From Lantana camara (Eukaryota; Streptophyta; Magnoliopsida; Lamiales; Verbenaceae), in the NCBI GenBank assembly GCA_037501455.1, contig CM074855.1:54071001-54135000 (forward strand): 64,000 nucleotides of DNA, given 5' to 3'. Positions 12,277-24,361 of the stretch are shown here, piece after piece. Within the stretch, counting starts at the first letter, position 1, and every line of letters begins with the position of its first letter. The translations under genes and the position numbers were made by a program. The notes under the pieces were generated by a model, which saw only the letters and a program-made list of their open reading frames with translations, was not told where the DNA came from and did no database searches.

Positions 12277-14923
12277 TGTCACGTCCCGATTTTCACTCAT
12301 GTGTTATGCTTCATTATATTAAATTTCATAACATTTTATGTAATATGTTCTGATGCATTTATATGAATTATCATTAGCGTGAAATTTACATAAATTAATT
12401 GATAATGTGTTTAATTGCATAATGTGCATTGGAGTTATTTGATTAATTGTCTACAGAAGGAACTTGTGTGCATGAATTCAAATATCTTAGGGACTTATGT
12501 GAAAAAAGTGATGAGTCATGCGTATATGTGGAAGACTTTTGTAAATATCTCATTCATCTCATCCATTTCATTTCATTCTCATCAAAAACCTCTCACACAC
12601 ACACACTAAATACCGATTTTTACGCCATGGAAGAGAAGGAGGAGATTTCATCATTCCAAGTTAATTTCAAGGAGGAATTGCATGAGTTTGAGGCATCATC
12701 ACCATCTCCATAGTTCCTTTCATCTTTCCATTCATTCTTTCAAGGTATATGTATGAATCTCTTGAGCATATTTGAAGTAGGGTTTGATGAGTGGATGTGA
12801 TTCCTTGTTTATTTGAGGCTAGAAGTATGATTATGTGCATTAGAATTGGAGGCTTGCATGATTCGTTGAATAATATGAAGTGGGAGTTCATGAGTTTATA
12901 TGGGGTTTGTATGATGATTCCTTGATGATTTGAGCATGGTTTAATGGATTATATGAAGCCTAATTGATATTATTGAGTTATATACATGTTATTTGATTAT
13001 TTTGGAGCATTTTGGTTGAGTTTGCTTTGGGTTTTCATCCCTTTTCTTCCTTCCCCGAAGCTACCCCTGTTTTGCCCCTTTTTCCAGGCCTGGAACAATA
13101 CCCGGGCGGGTACTTTTTGTGCATAAAAAGTACCCGGGCGGGTAGTTTTTTGCCGAAAAGCTTCTGGACAGCTTTACCCTGTCGGGGAACTTTTCCCTTG
13201 AATTTTACCCGGCCGGGTACTCCCTCATCCGAAGTCCAAATGACCTAATTTTTGAACCGTTGGAAAGATCTTGAAGTCTAGAACAACCTCCAATTGTAAT
13301 CACCTCAATATCTTTTCCCATTTGTGAGATATTATCAATTCTTTTTGGTGTCGCTGCTTTCCCGACAAACTGCATTCACCCAAATTCAAGCTTACGCCAT
13401 TTTCTCCTCGTTTTGAGCTAGAAAACGAGCCATATACCATTTTAGAGGTCTAATTGTCTATTTTCATTGACAACAAGTAAAACTCAATTGCAACTTTTAT
13501 ATCTCATGATATTCCAGTTTTCCCTGAGCATGTACATTTCCTAAAATTGTCGGTTTTGGCCAAACTTCACCAAAACCCTTCTTATTGCTTTCCTTTCACT
13601 TCATTGGCTCCCGTATGTGACTTATATGTGTTATATAATTGTTTTATTGATCATCATGCTCTTATTTGACATTCCTTAAATTTCTATTGCATGACCTATT
13701 GGTGCATGACTTTGCCGTTCGTCTTAATTGGTTCATAAGAGTCAAGTTTCATGTACACTTGTCTTTGTACACAGATCACGGTTCCGGTGACGAGGAACAC
13801 ACTCCGTAGGGTGATTCCTTGCTTCTTTTGGTTGGTAGAGGTGAGGTTTAATTACTAGATATATAGAACCCGTATAACCCTACGTGATGTTTCGGCCAAA
13901 ATGTATATATATATATGTATATATCTTTCTCAAAACCTTTATCGATTGCAAGTGATTTCTCATGACATATGGAACTTATCGTGATTGATTGATTTTTTGG
14001 CGAGTAAAGCATGTTCACTTGGGCCCGAGGGTAGTGTATTGAGCCAACCGAGGAAGCAAGGGCTGACGGGTAACTCATGCACTATCCTCACCAATTTTGG
14101 GATCACCTCTGAATGCACCAGGAGGTTTGGTGGAGGAAGAAATCCCGTGCGTGGGAGTCATGTTCCCGACGTACACCGTTCATGGATGGTTGGGCCCTGC
14201 AATCCTACCATCACCCGGAGGAAAAAGGGTTCATGAAACTGCTAGTTGTGCACTGTAATAACTTGCATGATAACCATTGAATTGAAACATAAATATTGAT
14301 TGTTCACTGTTGGTGTAAATGTTGGAGAATTGCCCTCACTCGCCGTGCCACGTATTGAATTGATAATGATTGAATTATTAAATTAATTAGTTGTAATCTC
14401 GGGCGAGGATTACTTTAATATTTGAACTTATATTGTCTCTTTCATGAAAACTTACCCGAGATTATAGCTTGCATGGTAATTGCGCTTATATTTATTTAAA
14501 CCCCTCACTCAGTCTTCGGTTGACTGACACGCTCACATTTTCAAGTCTGCAGGTTGCATGGTAGGCGGGATCGAGTCAAGTCTTTAATTTCGGGTCTAGC
14601 ATAATGTCATATATTATTGTTGCATATGAGTTATCATGATAATCTTGTATATTATGATTTGTCTTTGGAAATTGATATTGTATATATGAAGATAATGGAA
14701 ATGACTTTGAAAGATGTTAAAGACATGAATGTATATTATGCTTCCATTTTATTGATTAGGCATGTTCGTATTTAATTGAGGGTTAGTACCGCCTAGCTAG
14801 TGTGTCGTTTTTTTTATTATCACCCGTTCGCCATGAGTCTGGTTCATATATGGACTACCCATTTCATGTGTGAGCTAGACTTATGGTGCGGGGGTGTGGC
14901 ATCTCGGCGTTCCGGGTGCTACA
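12277..14923 (+). mobile_element. Solo LTR L (2647 bp)
   Basis: Starts TGTCACGTCCCG, ends CCGGGTGCTACA, and is flanked by a perfect 5-bp TSD, CGCCT. It interrupts the integrase frame of element C, which resumes exactly at 14924. It shares long blocks with the LTRs of gag-only element I, for example GGAGGTTTGGTGGAGGAAG and GCGTGGGAGTCATGTTCCCG, so L probably came from a relative of I. It contains a palindrome array and splice-site-like sequences. Its small ORFs have no recognisable domain. Confidence 0.92.
13099..13219. repeat. Palindrome array in solo LTR L
   Basis: TACCCGGGCGGGTA occurs at 13099-13112 and 13131-13144, and TACCCGGCCGGGTA at 13206-13219, with a degraded unit near 13175. The tail of the first unit and the head of the second also pair with each other: 11-bp arms GGGTACTTTTT and AAAAAGTACCC around a 6-nt loop (13108-13135). 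Confidence 0.85.
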
Positions 14924-15316
14924 CGCCTTGAAAAAGACTTTAACTCCAACTTCAAACTTAAGATCTTATCTTCGTCGGTCAGCATAGCTCTTCTGTCGAT
15001 CTTGAGATGCCTTCATCCGTTGTTCAATTATTTAGACCTTATCTATTGTATATTGAACAGCTTTAGAGGGGTTTTCCTTCTTCGCACCTCTCTTCACACC
15101 TTCTTGTTTAGTCCAATTCCACTCCTCAAGGTCGAAAAACAACGGAGACCTACACTTCCGGCCACAGAGAGCTTCATAAGGCGCCATCTTAATCGAGGCT
15201 TGGTAGCTATTGTTATAAGCTAACTCGATCAACGGCAACTGCTCATTCCAAGAACTCTGAAAATCCAGAGTACAAGCTCTCAACATATCTTCTAAGTGCC
15301 TGATTAGCCTCTCAGA
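14924..15316 (-). pseudogene. Element C integrase, distal catalytic core
   Basis: On the minus strand this continues integrase after a stop at 15317: SERLIRHLEDMLRACTLDF (with the catalytic Glu), then [40 protein letters not shown] and the linker up to the solo LTR L insertion. The Glu domain is intact as sequence but lies behind a stop. Confidence 0.82.
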
Positions 15317-15958
15317 CTATCTATCGGTCTGAAGATGAAAAGTTGTGCTAAAATGAAGCTTCGATCCCAAGTTCATTTGAAGTTCTTGCCAAAAACTTGA
15401 AGTAAACCTCGGATCCCCATCCGACACAATACTCGCCGGTACTCCATGAAGTCGAACGATGTCACAATACTTTTTAGCTAGTTTGTTCAGCTTGTCGGTC
15501 ATCCGGATAGCAAGAAAGTGTGCCGACTTCGCCAATCGATCAAGTATCACCCAATTTCGTTCTAAACCACCTTTGACTCGTGGTAATCCCGCAACAAAGT
15601 CCATCACTACCTGTTCCCACTTCCACTCTGGAAAAGGCAATGACAGAAGTAGCCTGGATGGCTTTTGATGTTCTGCCTTCACCAACAGGCAAGTCAAACA
15701 CTGTTTCACATAGTTGATCACATCCCTTTTTAATCCATTCCACCAATAATACTGTTTGAGGTCCTTATACATCTTATTCCCTCCGGGATGTACTGAATAA
15801 GCCGACTTATGAGCTTCCTCAAGAATTACCCGTTTCAATTCCTCGGCTACCACAACTCTTTTTTTAAATGTGAGTAATCCCGTATCATTAAACCTAAACG
15901 GACCTTCCTGATCGACTCTAGCTTTCCCAACCAATTTCTGAACCTCGGGATCATTTCT
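15317..15958 (-). pseudogene. Element C integrase, zinc finger and first catalytic Asp residues
   Basis: The minus-strand open frame contains the HHCC finger ([23 protein letters not shown]), Asp in VVMDFVAGLP and Asp in VSDGDPRFTSSFW. It ends at a stop just before the SER motif that carries the catalytic Glu; element D has Gln at that codon. Upstream it joins the RNase H remnant in the same frame across a stop near 15959. Confidence 0.83.
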
Positions 15959-16290
15959 CTAAGCTTCAAACAATCTCTGCTTAAGATATGGCTGAATCGA
16001 GATATTCCGAATACTAGCCCTTAACTTGAAAGACTCTTCTTCAACCCCAAATTTCACTTTCACATTAGACACGCTAGCCTTCCTACTAAGCGCATCTGTG
16101 ACCACGTTGGCTTTGCCGGGGTGGTACTGGATTGTACACTCAAAATCCGCAAGAATTTCCATCCAATGTCGTTGTCTCATATTCAACTCATTCTGAGAGA
16201 ATAAGTACTGAAGACTCTTGTGGTTGGAAAAGATTTCGAAGGAAACTCCGTAAAAGTAATGTCTCCACTTTCCCAAAGCAAAGATCACCG
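15959..16290 (-). pseudogene. Element C RNase H remnant
   Basis: The minus-strand frame begins inside RNase H at [13 protein letters not shown] and continues [11 protein letters not shown] and GKANVVTDALSR. The N-terminal RNase H part (the YTDAS motif), RT and protease are missing. The frame joins directly and in phase to the second gag zinc knuckle at about 16290. Confidence 0.82.
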
Positions 16291-17181
16291 TATGATCACC
16301 TTTCCCGTAATTGAGTTATAATCCCAACCTCCTTCGATAATTATAGTAGTTGTGAGTCGATCCTCCACAATGTGTGCACGACGATTCACCTAATCGAGCC
16401 GTACTTAGAGCTTGTAAAGCCTTTCGAGCTTATGGGTCCGGTCCTACATTATGAGGTTTCTTAAAAAGACCCTTGAATAGTTGTATAGCTTGAACCATAG
16501 GTCTCTTTTCGGATCCCTATCCTTATCCACGTAAGATTTAATAACCGGATCCTTTTTCTTGTATTCTTCCTCCTGAACCAAAGCCCGTTGTACGGTATCT
16601 GCGAAGGATTTAAAGTTATGCCCGGTATGACCATGCCTCAAGTCCTGTCTCAATCCGACCATAAACTTCCTTTCCTTCCTCTTCTCATCCCGGGTGATAT
16701 GAGGAGCATATTTTCCAAGCCTATTGAATACAACGAGATATTGAGCCATGGTACGGTTTCCTTGATTCAATTATATAAACTCCTGCTCTTTTCTGTCTCT
16801 TACAACTTCGGGCACAAAAGATTCCTGAAACTCTCTCTTGAACACTTCCCAAGTGATCTCTTCTCCATCCACTTCAAGCTTCTCCCTCGTTCTTTCCAAC
16901 CGCTCATAAGCGTCTCCATCTAATTGAAATATAGCGAATTGGGCTTTTTCTTGGCTGGTAAATTGCCGAACACTGAAAATTCTCTCGATTCTAATCAACC
17001 ACCCTTCAGAGACCGCATCATCCGTAGAACCAGAAAACCTAGGGAAAGCATAACTCACAAATACCCCATGAGTATCCCTATTGTTTGGTGGAGGTGTCGG
17101 TTGCCCAGCTGGCTGTGGTAGTGGAGCTTGAGCCGTGCGTTGCTCAACGAAATCATAATCTACTTCCATGAAGTTCTCCAT
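16291..17181 (-). pseudogene. Element C gag (capsid and nucleocapsid)
   Basis: On the minus strand the ATG at 17181 opens gag with a Pro/Gln-rich head, then FVSYAFPRFSGSTDDAVSEGW, the capsid-like block [25 protein letters not shown] and REFQESFVPEVV. A break near 16770 shifts the frame. The second part has [21 protein letters not shown] and [22 protein letters not shown]. The nucleocapsid (CTHCGGSTHNYYNY) has lost the last Cys, and the second knuckle is damaged by a stop and a Cys-to-Tyr change. The gag type matches J more than D, so C and J belong to one gag subfamily. Confidence 0.82.
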
Positions 17182-17437
17182 GTTAATTGGAGATGGTTGT
17201 GGTTGTTGTTCTTATTGTGGTTGAGCTGTCGGAGAATGATCACGGCGATGTCGCCGCTCTGGAGATCTATCTCTATCTCTTCTTGGAGGTATCCTATCAA
17301 ATAAACAATGAAATGCATGCTATTTTTACTCCATGCATGAGAGTGCAAATAGTTCAAGGAAAAATCAAGAATTAAGGCACATAATCATATAACAAATGCA
17401 TATGCAACATCTTGACAAGTTATTCCTAAAGCCGTAC
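17182..17437 (-). other. Element C leader, left part
   Basis: Noncoding sequence upstream of C's gag. It is interrupted at 17438 by element D and continues at 24287-24361 towards C's primer site. No further gene is visible. Confidence 0.7.
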
Positions 17438-18450
17438 TGTAGCACCCTAGACCCCAAGGCGCCACATCCCCCGCACTGTAGCCTCAATCCACGTATGAAA
17501 TGGACAGTTCATACATAAACCAAGACCACAGCGAACGGGTGACAACAAAACGACGCTCTAGGCGGGACACTCTCCCCAACATTATCAAACAACCATGAAT
17601 AGAAAAGCGGAAGCAGTAAAGTCATTCATATATATATATAGGTACCATATTTATTCCATAGATACATATAGGTACCATTTACCGATCAATACAATATCAT
17701 ATCTCCATAATATACATAACCATGAATCCAAAATACTGATATCGATCCAAAACATGACAAGTTCCAAAAGTGATATACATGAAGGTATGAAACTAGACCC
17801 GTGGAAATGCAAGACTCGACCAACTCCCTTTTTCCATGCAACCAACCTTAAAGATGAAAGAAATGAAGAAGAAGATGATGATGATGATGAGGACTTCCAA
17901 TTCCTTAAAAGACTTCTTGAAATCTTGATGATTGATAGAAAATTATCTTCTTCCCTTGTCTTCCTTGAAATACCGAGAGAGAGAGTGGTTGAGTTGGGAA
18001 ATATTTTGATGAAATGCTCAAGGAAGCTGAAGGAAGCTTATACCGATACATCCCTTCTTGAAATGGGTGAAAAATCCAATTTTGCCAAACAATCCCTTGG
18101 TTATTTAAGTCATGCAATTAGGTATGCAACCATTTAAAATATGCTCAATCAAACCCTAAGAGTTTATGCAATTAAGTCCCTAGAATTATAGAAAATATTT
18201 AACTAAGGACAATTTTGATAATTTTATCACTCTCGGTAGTAATTTCATGCAAGAAAATATTTTCCGTGTCATGAATTAATTTTTCAATGATATGAAATCA
18301 AATAATTGATATAAATAATGTTTCATGAATTTTGTGAAAATATGAAATGCCATGTAATATATTATAAAATTAAAAGAAATAAAATAAAACCTACGCTCAA
18401 AACGCACACGTGGCGTGCTTACCTGTTCATCCGGAAACTGGGGCGTTACA
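17438..18450 (-). repeat. Element D 3' LTR (1013 bp)
   Basis: Bounded by TGTAGCACCC and GGGCGTTACA as seen on the plus strand. It is nearly identical to 23274-24286. It is shorter than the other gypsy LTRs here and lacks the palindrome array. A 180-codon antisense frame in it is discussed among the rejected items. Confidence 0.95.
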
Positions 18451-18464
18451 ACTCTCCCCCCCTT
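18451..18464 (-). other. Polypurine tract of element D
   Basis: The minus-strand run TAAGGGGGGGAGAGT lies directly before the 3' LTR start TGTAACGCCCC. Confidence 0.85.
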
Positions 18465-18487
18465 AGAAGAATCTGGTCCCCGATTCT

Positions 18488-18727
18488 CTAGTCTTGCTCG
18501 AACAACTCCGGGTGGAACCGTTTCATTTTATCCTCTGTTTCCCAAGTGGCTTCTTCGGTTTTGTCACTTCTCCACAACACCTTAACCATGGGAATCCTCC
18601 GGTTTCTTAGTTCCTGAAATTTCCGATCCATGATCTTAACCGGTCTCTGAACAAACGTCAAATTCGGTTCCAGTTCAACTTCTTCCACGGGGAGAATCGT
18701 GGTCTCATCGGGGTAATATTTCCTTAA
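18488..18727 (-). pseudogene. Element D chromodomain segment cut off by one stop
   Basis: This is the same frame as the main polyprotein, directly after the stop at 18728-18730. It holds LRKYYPDE, ELEPNLTFVQRPVKIMDRKF and the chromodomain (VKVLWRSDKTEEATWETEDKM, FHPELF), about 79 residues. Related copies have a Gln codon where D has TAG. Without readthrough, D would make an integrase lacking its chromodomain. Confidence 0.88.
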
Positions 18728-21700
18728 CTATGAAACATGAAACACGTTGTGAATCCCCGTAAGACTCGGTGGTAGGTCCAGTCGATAGGCTACCTCGCCT
18801 ATTCTTTCAAGAATCTCGAACGGACCTAAGTAGCGAGGATTAAGCTTTCCTCCTTTCCCAATCCGGGTGAAACCTTTCCTTGGTGACACCTTTAAGAATA
18901 CCCGGTCACCCACTTCAAATTCCAGATCTCTTCGGCGCTTATCTGCATAGCTCTTCTGTCTATCTTGCGCGGCTTTCATCCGTTGTTGAATCACATGGAC
19001 TTTTTCAATCATAGCCTGAACAACCTTGGAAGGTCTTTCAAATCTTTCACCTCTCTTTACCCCTTCCTGTTTCGACCATTTCCATTCTTCCAAATCGAAA
19101 AACAACGGGGATCGGCACTTTCTTCCATAAAGTAACTCGTAAGGAGCCATCCCTATCGAAGCCTGAAAGCTGTTATTATAAGCAAACTCGATCAAGGGAA
19201 GCTGTTCTGACCACGAGTTCTGAAAATCCATCGCGCAAGCCCGAAGAAGATCTTCCAAATATCTGATTAACCTTTCAGTCTGGCCGTCTGTTTGAGGATG
19301 AAATGCTGTACTGAACTTGAGCTTCGTACCCAAAACGGCCTGTAACTCCTGCCACAACTTCGAAGTAAACCTCGGGTCTCGATCCGATACTATGCTCACC
19401 GGAATACCATGAAGTCGAATAATCTCTCTGTTATAGATCTCGGCCAACTTCGGGATCTTATAGGACATCCGGACCGGTAGAAAGTGAGCAGACTTCGTGA
19501 ATCTATCCACGATTACCCAAATTCCATCAAACCCGCCTTTAACCTTCGGTAATCCTGAAACAAAGTCCATCGTTACTTGTTCCCACTTCCACTCGGGAAT
19601 AGGTAACGGTTGTAGAAGTCCCGCGGGTTTTTGGTGCTCAGCTTTCACTTTCTGACAAGTCAGGCAATGTTTCACATACTCTGCCACGTCTCTCTTCAAC
19701 CCGTTCCACCAATAATATTGTTTCAAATCCTTATACATCTTATTCCCTCCTGGGTGGATCGAGTAGGCTGACTTGTGAGCTTCCTCGAGTAGGACCCGTC
19801 TCAATTCTTCAGGTACTACTACTCTGTTCTTAAACCGAAGCAACCCAGTCTCATCAAACCCAAATGGACTCTCCGGGTCATCCTTAGCTTTACTTGCAAG
19901 TTTCTGTACTTCCGGATCCCTATTCTGAGCCTCAAATAACTGATTCTTCAATTCCGGCTGAATGGTGATATTAGAAACCCGAGCCTTTAACACAATTGGG
20001 ACAACTTCCTTACTTTCCTTTATTTCCAAACTCGATACACTCGCCTTCCTGCTAAGTGCATCGGCGACCACATTGGCTTTCCCGGGATGGTATTTAATTG
20101 TACAGTCATAATCTTCCAACTTTTCCATCCAACGCCGTTGCCTCATATTCAGATCCTTCTGCGTGAATAAATACTGGAGGCTCTTGTGGTCGGTAAATAT
20201 CTCAAAGGAAGTCACGTAAAGATAATGTCTCCATTTCCCAAGAGCAAAGATCACGGCTGCAAGCTCCAGGTCGTGTGTCGGATAATTTCTTTCATATTCC
20301 TTTAGCTTACGGGAAGCATAGGCAATCACCTTTCCTTTCTGAGTCAAAACACAACCTAAGCCTTCCTTAGAAGCATCTGTGTAGACTGCATACTCTTCTG
20401 AACCCTCGGGAAGCGTTAACACCGGAGCTGAGACTAACTTTTCCTTCAAAAAGTTGAAGCTTTGATCACATTTCTCGTCCCAGACAAACTTAGCATCCTT
20501 CTTTGTCAACCGGGTTAACGGTGCCGCGATCTTGGAGAAGTCCTGAACAAATCTCCTGTAATAACCGGCCAATCCCAAGAAACTTCTAATCTCCGAGGCA
20601 TTCTTTGGTTTCTCCCACTTAAGCACGGCCTCAATTTTCGAGGGATCGACTTCCAATCCTTTCCCTGAAATCACATGCCCCAAGAAAGAAACCCGATCTA
20701 TCCAAAATTCACACTTGCTGAACTTGGCAAACAACTGATGCTCTTTTAATGTCTGAAGAACAAGTCTGAGATGCCTCGCGTGCTCCTCGGCTGATTTTGA
20801 GAAAACCAGAATGTCATCAATGAAAATCACCACGAACTTGTCGAGAAACGGCCTGAATATCCGGTGCATCATATCCATGAAAGCTGCAGGGGCGTTAGTC
20901 AATCCAAATGGCATAACCACGAACTCATAATGCCCGTATCGAGTATTGAATCCTGTCTTAGGAATATCCTCTGCTCGGATTCGCAGCTGATAGTATCCCT
21001 GTCTTAAATCCAATTTCGAATACACTTTAGAACCCTGGAGTATATCGAATAACTCCTCAATATGTGGAAGGGGATACTTGTTCTTAATAGTCATCCGGTT
21101 CAATTCCCTGTAATCGATGCACATTCTCAACGTCCCGTCCTTTTTCTTTACAAACAACACTGGTGCTCCCCACGGCGAAGAACTCGGCCGAATATACCCA
21201 ACTTCCAATAAAGCCTCAAGCTGAACTTCTAATTCCTTCAACTCAGCTGGAGCCATCCGATAGGGAGTCTTTGAATACGGCTCGGCATTCGGGAAAAGAT
21301 CAATCACAAATTCAATCTCCCGTTCAGGAGGCAAAGAATCCAATTTCTCTGGGAATACCTCGGGGAATTCCTTTACCACTTCTGTGTCCTCTAATTTCAC
21401 CTGATCCTTGGGCTTGTTCAGAATGTAAGCAATAAACCCTGTAGCCCCGTCTCTGACTAGTCTCTGAGCCTCTGAAAATGAAAGTAAGGGTACAGTCTTC
21501 GAAGTACTGCCCGTAACAACCTCTGAACCCAACTGAACCTTCTTAGCTCGGCAATCTACGGTAGCACAATGCCTGTATAACCATTCCATCCCCAAAATAG
21601 CCCCGTATCTTTCCATTGGCATCACAATAAAGTCTGTCAGAAATTCCCTGCCTTCAATCACAACTGGAACATCCCTGTAAACCTGATCCGTCTCTCGCCT

Positions 21701-23017
21701 ACTACCGAAAGGAGTACTAACTATATAGCGCACAGAAGTACACATAGCAGGCAAAGACAAGGTAATAGCAATAGAATGCGCAAGAAAGGAGTGTGTAGCT
21801 CCTGGATCAAATAATGTATGGATGTTCGTGCCATGGATGCAAATAATACCTTCAACTACTGCAGCGGGGTCAATATCAGCCTCCTGCTCCTCTCCAGCAA
21901 GTGCATAAGCTCGAGCTCTCACCAATGGTCTCGGTCCTGCAGGGGGTGGATCCTGGCGATCCGGACAACCATCAACCAAGTGCTCGTTGCTCCCACAAAT
22001 CAAACATAGACCTAACCGGCGTCTGCAGTTATCATAGGTGTGCGTAGGATGTCCACACCATGTGCATCTCGGTCTCTGAGGTGGCTGGGGTGGTGCTGGA
22101 GCTCTCGGGCCTCTCAGTAACGGTCCTGCACTCTTCTGTGATGATCCTGCAGTCTTAAACTTCTTCCCAGAGTCTCTCTGTACCGGGGGTGCGGAGTAAA
22201 CCATCAGCCTTTTTCCTGAACTCGAACCCTGGCCTGCTCTCGAGCCTGAAGCCTGTCCTGCTCGCTGAGTAGCCCTCCTCGCACTATCAGAATCCTCAAC
22301 CTTCAGGGCCTTTGCGGTAGCCTTTGCCCAGGTGCTCGTATTAGTCGCTTTCAATGCATCCTGGATGTCCGGTCTCAACCCCTGAACGAACTGCATCGCC
22401 TTGTGAAAGTCATCGTTCGCTATGTTGGGTGCATAGCGAGAAAGCCTCTCGAACTCGGCGATATACTGGCCCACGGACCTGCCTCCCTGCTTTAGCTCAG
22501 TAAACTCCCTCAATCTGCGGGTACGGGAAGCTGGAGGAATATACTTGTTTCTGAACTCCCGTACAAAGACCTCCCAAGTAATCTCTGTCCCTGCTGCCGC
22601 CAGAACAATCTCTGTACTCTCCCACCAAGAGTAAGCCTCACCCTGAATAAGAGTGAGTGTACAGCGAGCCTTCTCCTGACTGTCACAAGGGATAAGCTGC
22701 CAAATCCTCTCAATTTCTTTCAACCACATCTCGGCCTGTATGTCGTCTCCCTTATAGAACTTCGGGGGACGCTGATTCTGGAACTCTCGCAAGATAGCAG
22801 AAATGGGATTCTCTGGAGGTGCTACCTGCGCTGGTGGTGGTGGTGGAGGTACCCGTTCCTGTAACCTCTGATCAATAAGCCCCACTACTGCATTCATAAA
22901 ATCCTGGGGCTGTGCCTGAACAGGTGGAGGAGGTGGTGATCTCTCGCGGCGATGGTGTCGGCGGTGATGATGTCTGTGCCTCGAGGATCGGGCGCTAGAC
23001 TGTCTGTCGTGCTCCAT
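18728..23017 (-). CDS. Element D Gag-Pol polyprotein (1429 aa)
   Basis: The largest intact frame in the window, starting at the first ATG after the leader. Gag has a His/Arg-rich head (1-30), a proline stretch, a capsid-like region (about 70-240) and two CCHC knuckles at 318-331 and 338-351. Protease has DPGATHSF at about 404-411. RT spans about 580-760 with FIDD at 732-735. RNase H spans about 878-990 ([18 protein letters not shown]). Integrase has the zinc finger around 1081-1121 and the catalytic triad Asp1151, Asp1212, Glu1248 (35 residues between the last two), then GPF at 1398-1400. Gag and Pol are fused in one frame. It ends at a TAG just after FHVS, about 79 codons before the family end. 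Protein maturation is presumably by its own protease. Confidence 0.95.
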   Translation of the reverse strand: MEHDRQSSARSSRHRHHHRRHHRRERSPPPPPVQAQPQDFMNAVVGLIDQRLQERVPPPPPPAQVAPPENPISAILREFQNQRPPKFYKGDDIQAEMWLKEIERIWQLIPCDSQEKARCTLTLIQGEAYSWWESTEIVLAAAGTEITWEVFVREFRNKYIPPASRTRRLREFTELKQGGRSVGQYIAEFERLSRYAPNIANDDFHKAMQFVQGLRPDIQDALKATNTSTWAKATAKALKVEDSDSARRATQRAGQASGSRAGQGSSSGKRLMVYSAPPVQRDSGKKFKTAGSSQKSAGPLLRGPRAPAPPQPPQRPRCTWCGHPTHTYDNCRRRLGLCLICGSNEHLVDGCPDRQDPPPAGPRPLVRARAYALAGEEQEADIDPAAVVEGIICIHGTNIHTLFDPGATHSFLAHSIAITLSLPAMCTSVRYIVSTPFGSRRETDQVYRDVPVVIEGREFLTDFIVMPMERYGAILGMEWLYRHCATVDCRAKKVQLGSEVVTGSTSKTVPLLSFSEAQRLVRDGATGFIAYILNKPKDQVKLEDTEVVKEFPEVFPEKLDSLPPEREIEFVIDLFPNAEPYSKTPYRMAPAELKELEVQLEALLEVGYIRPSSSPWGAPVLFVKKKDGTLRMCIDYRELNRMTIKNKYPLPHIEELFDILQGSKVYSKLDLRQGYYQLRIRAEDIPKTGFNTRYGHYEFVVMPFGLTNAPAAFMDMMHRIFRPFLDKFVVIFIDDILVFSKSAEEHARHLRLVLQTLKEHQLFAKFSKCEFWIDRVSFLGHVISGKGLEVDPSKIEAVLKWEKPKNASEIRSFLGLAGYYRRFVQDFSKIAAPLTRLTKKDAKFVWDEKCDQSFNFLKEKLVSAPVLTLPEGSEEYAVYTDASKEGLGCVLTQKGKVIAYASRKLKEYERNYPTHDLELAAVIFALGKWRHYLYVTSFEIFTDHKSLQYLFTQKDLNMRQRRWMEKLEDYDCTIKYHPGKANVVADALSRKASVSSLEIKESKEVVPIVLKARVSNITIQPELKNQLFEAQNRDPEVQKLASKAKDDPESPFGFDETGLLRFKNRVVVPEELRRVLLEEAHKSAYSIHPGGNKMYKDLKQYYWWNGLKRDVAEYVKHCLTCQKVKAEHQKPAGLLQPLPIPEWKWEQVTMDFVSGLPKVKGGFDGIWVIVDRFTKSAHFLPVRMSYKIPKLAEIYNREIIRLHGIPVSIVSDRDPRFTSKLWQELQAVLGTKLKFSTAFHPQTDGQTERLIRYLEDLLRACAMDFQNSWSEQLPLIEFAYNNSFQASIGMAPYELLYGRKCRSPLFFDLEEWKWSKQEGVKRGERFERPSKVVQAMIEKVHVIQQRMKAAQDRQKSYADKRRRDLEFEVGDRVFLKVSPRKGFTRIGKGGKLNPRYLGPFEILERIGEVAYRLDLPPSLTGIHNVFHVS

Positions 23018-23273
23018 CCTGAAAGTAGATCACTAAACATGCGTGGTTTGATCAATAAATGCAAATGTGTGCATAGAATTTCCATAATATCAAATAACAC
23101 ATATTCCAGGAAGATCAAGTAAGGCAATTAACGCGAATAAGGGAGTAAATCAAGTAGATCAACCCAATGCAGACTCCCCAATTACCACATAATCCTATGC
23201 CGTGCGACCTAGACTGACTCAACACGACTCGAGAACCTCGGTTTTGCAACCGGGCTCTGATACCACCTGTAGA
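23018..23273 (-). other. Element D leader with primer site
   Basis: Untranslated leader between the 5' LTR and the gag ATG. It begins with an 8-nt spacer and the primer-binding site. It includes two TGCAAATG-like stretches but no ORF of note. Confidence 0.75.
23253..23265 (-). other. Primer-binding site of element D (initiator Met-tRNA)
   Basis: TGGTATCAGAGCC on the minus strand, 8 nt from the 5' LTR end. It is the standard complement to the 3' end of plant initiator Met-tRNA. Confidence 0.92.
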
Positions 23274-24286
23274 TGTAGCACCCTAGACCCCAAGGCGCCA
23301 CATCCCCCGCACTGTAGCCTCAATCCACGTATGAAATGGACAGTTCATACATAAACCAAGACCACAGCGAACGGGTGACAACAAAACGACGCTCTAGGCG
23401 GGACACTCTCCCCAACATTATCAAACAACCATGAATAGAAAAGCGGAAGCAGTAAAGTCATTCATATATATATATAGGTACCATATTTATTCCATAGATA
23501 CATATAAGTACCATTTACCGATCAATACAATATCATATCTCCATAATATACATAACCATGAATCCAAAATACTGATATCGATCCAAAACATGACAAGTTC
23601 CAAAAGTGATATACATGAAGGTATGAAACTAGACCCGTGGAAATGCAAGACTCGACCAACTCCCTTTTTCCATGCAACCAACCTTAAAGATGAAAGAAAT
23701 GAAGAAGAAGATGATGATGATGATGAGGACTTCCAATTCCTTAAAAGACTTCTTGAAATCTTGATGATTGATAGAAAATTATCTTCTTCCCTTGTCTTCC
23801 TTGAAATACCGAGAGAGAGAGTGATTGAGTTGGGAAATATTTTGATGAAATGCTCAAGGAAGCTGAAGGAAGCTTATACCGATACATCCCTTCTTGAAAT
23901 GGGTGAAAAATCCAATTTTGCCAAACAATCCCTTGGTTATTTAAGTCATGCAATTAGGTATGCAACCATTTAAAATATGCTCAATCAAACCCTAAGAGTT
24001 TATGCAATTAAGTCCCTAGAATTATAGAAAATATTTAACTAAGGACAATTTTGATAATTTTATCACTCTCGGTAGTAATTTCATGCAAGAAAATATTTTC
24101 CGTGTCATGAATTAATTTTTCAATGATATGAAATCAAATAATTGATATAAATAATGTTTCATGAATTTTGTGAAAATATGAAATGCCATGTAATATATTA
24201 TAAAATTAAAAGAAATAAAATAAAACCTACGCTCAAAACGCACACGTGGCGTGCTTACCTGTTCATCCGGAAACTGGGGCGTTACA
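23274..24286 (-). repeat. Element D 5' LTR (1013 bp)
   Basis: Same ends and length as the 3' LTR, with two substitutions found by eye. Confidence 0.95.
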
Positions 24287-24361
24287 CGTACGACGTAGAC
24301 TGACTCAACACGGTACGAGAGCCCGGGTTTTGCAACCCCAAGCTCTGATACCACTTAAAGA
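24287..24361 (-). other. Element C leader, right part, with primer site 24342-24353
   Basis: Begins with the right TSD of D (CGTAC). It contains the complement of TGGTATCAGAGC at 24342-24353, 8 nt from C's 5' LTR. This shows that the LTR to the right is C's 5' LTR. Confidence 0.85.

Larger units (their letters stand above)
17438..24286 (-). mobile_element. Element D: complete, very young Ty3/gypsy chromovirus
   Basis: A complete minus-strand element of 6849 bp: 5' LTR 24286-23274, primer site 23265-23253, gag-pol 23017-18488, polypurine tract 18464-18451 and 3' LTR 18450-17438. A perfect TSD, CGTAC, flanks it (17433-17437 and 24287-24291). Both LTRs are 1013 bp and I found only two differences (17681 versus 23517, and 17984 versus 23820), so insertion was recent. 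It interrupts the leader of element C. The only coding defect I find is one stop near the end of pol. Confidence 0.95.

Noticed and set aside
12447..12713. 88-codon ORF in LTR L as a small gene
   Set aside because: It overlaps a (CA)n stretch and the candidate first exon. It has no domain and is not preserved in the related LTR of element I.
13099..13219. CRISPR-like look of the spaced palindromic units
   Set aside because: Unit and spacer lengths are irregular, arms vary, the context is an LTR of a plant retrotransposon, and no cas genes are present.
17595..18137. 180-codon plus-strand ORF in the LTR of D, repeated at 23431-23973
   Set aside because: It is antisense to the element, low in complexity (Glu/Asp run) and similar only because the two LTRs are nearly identical. 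There is no known domain.
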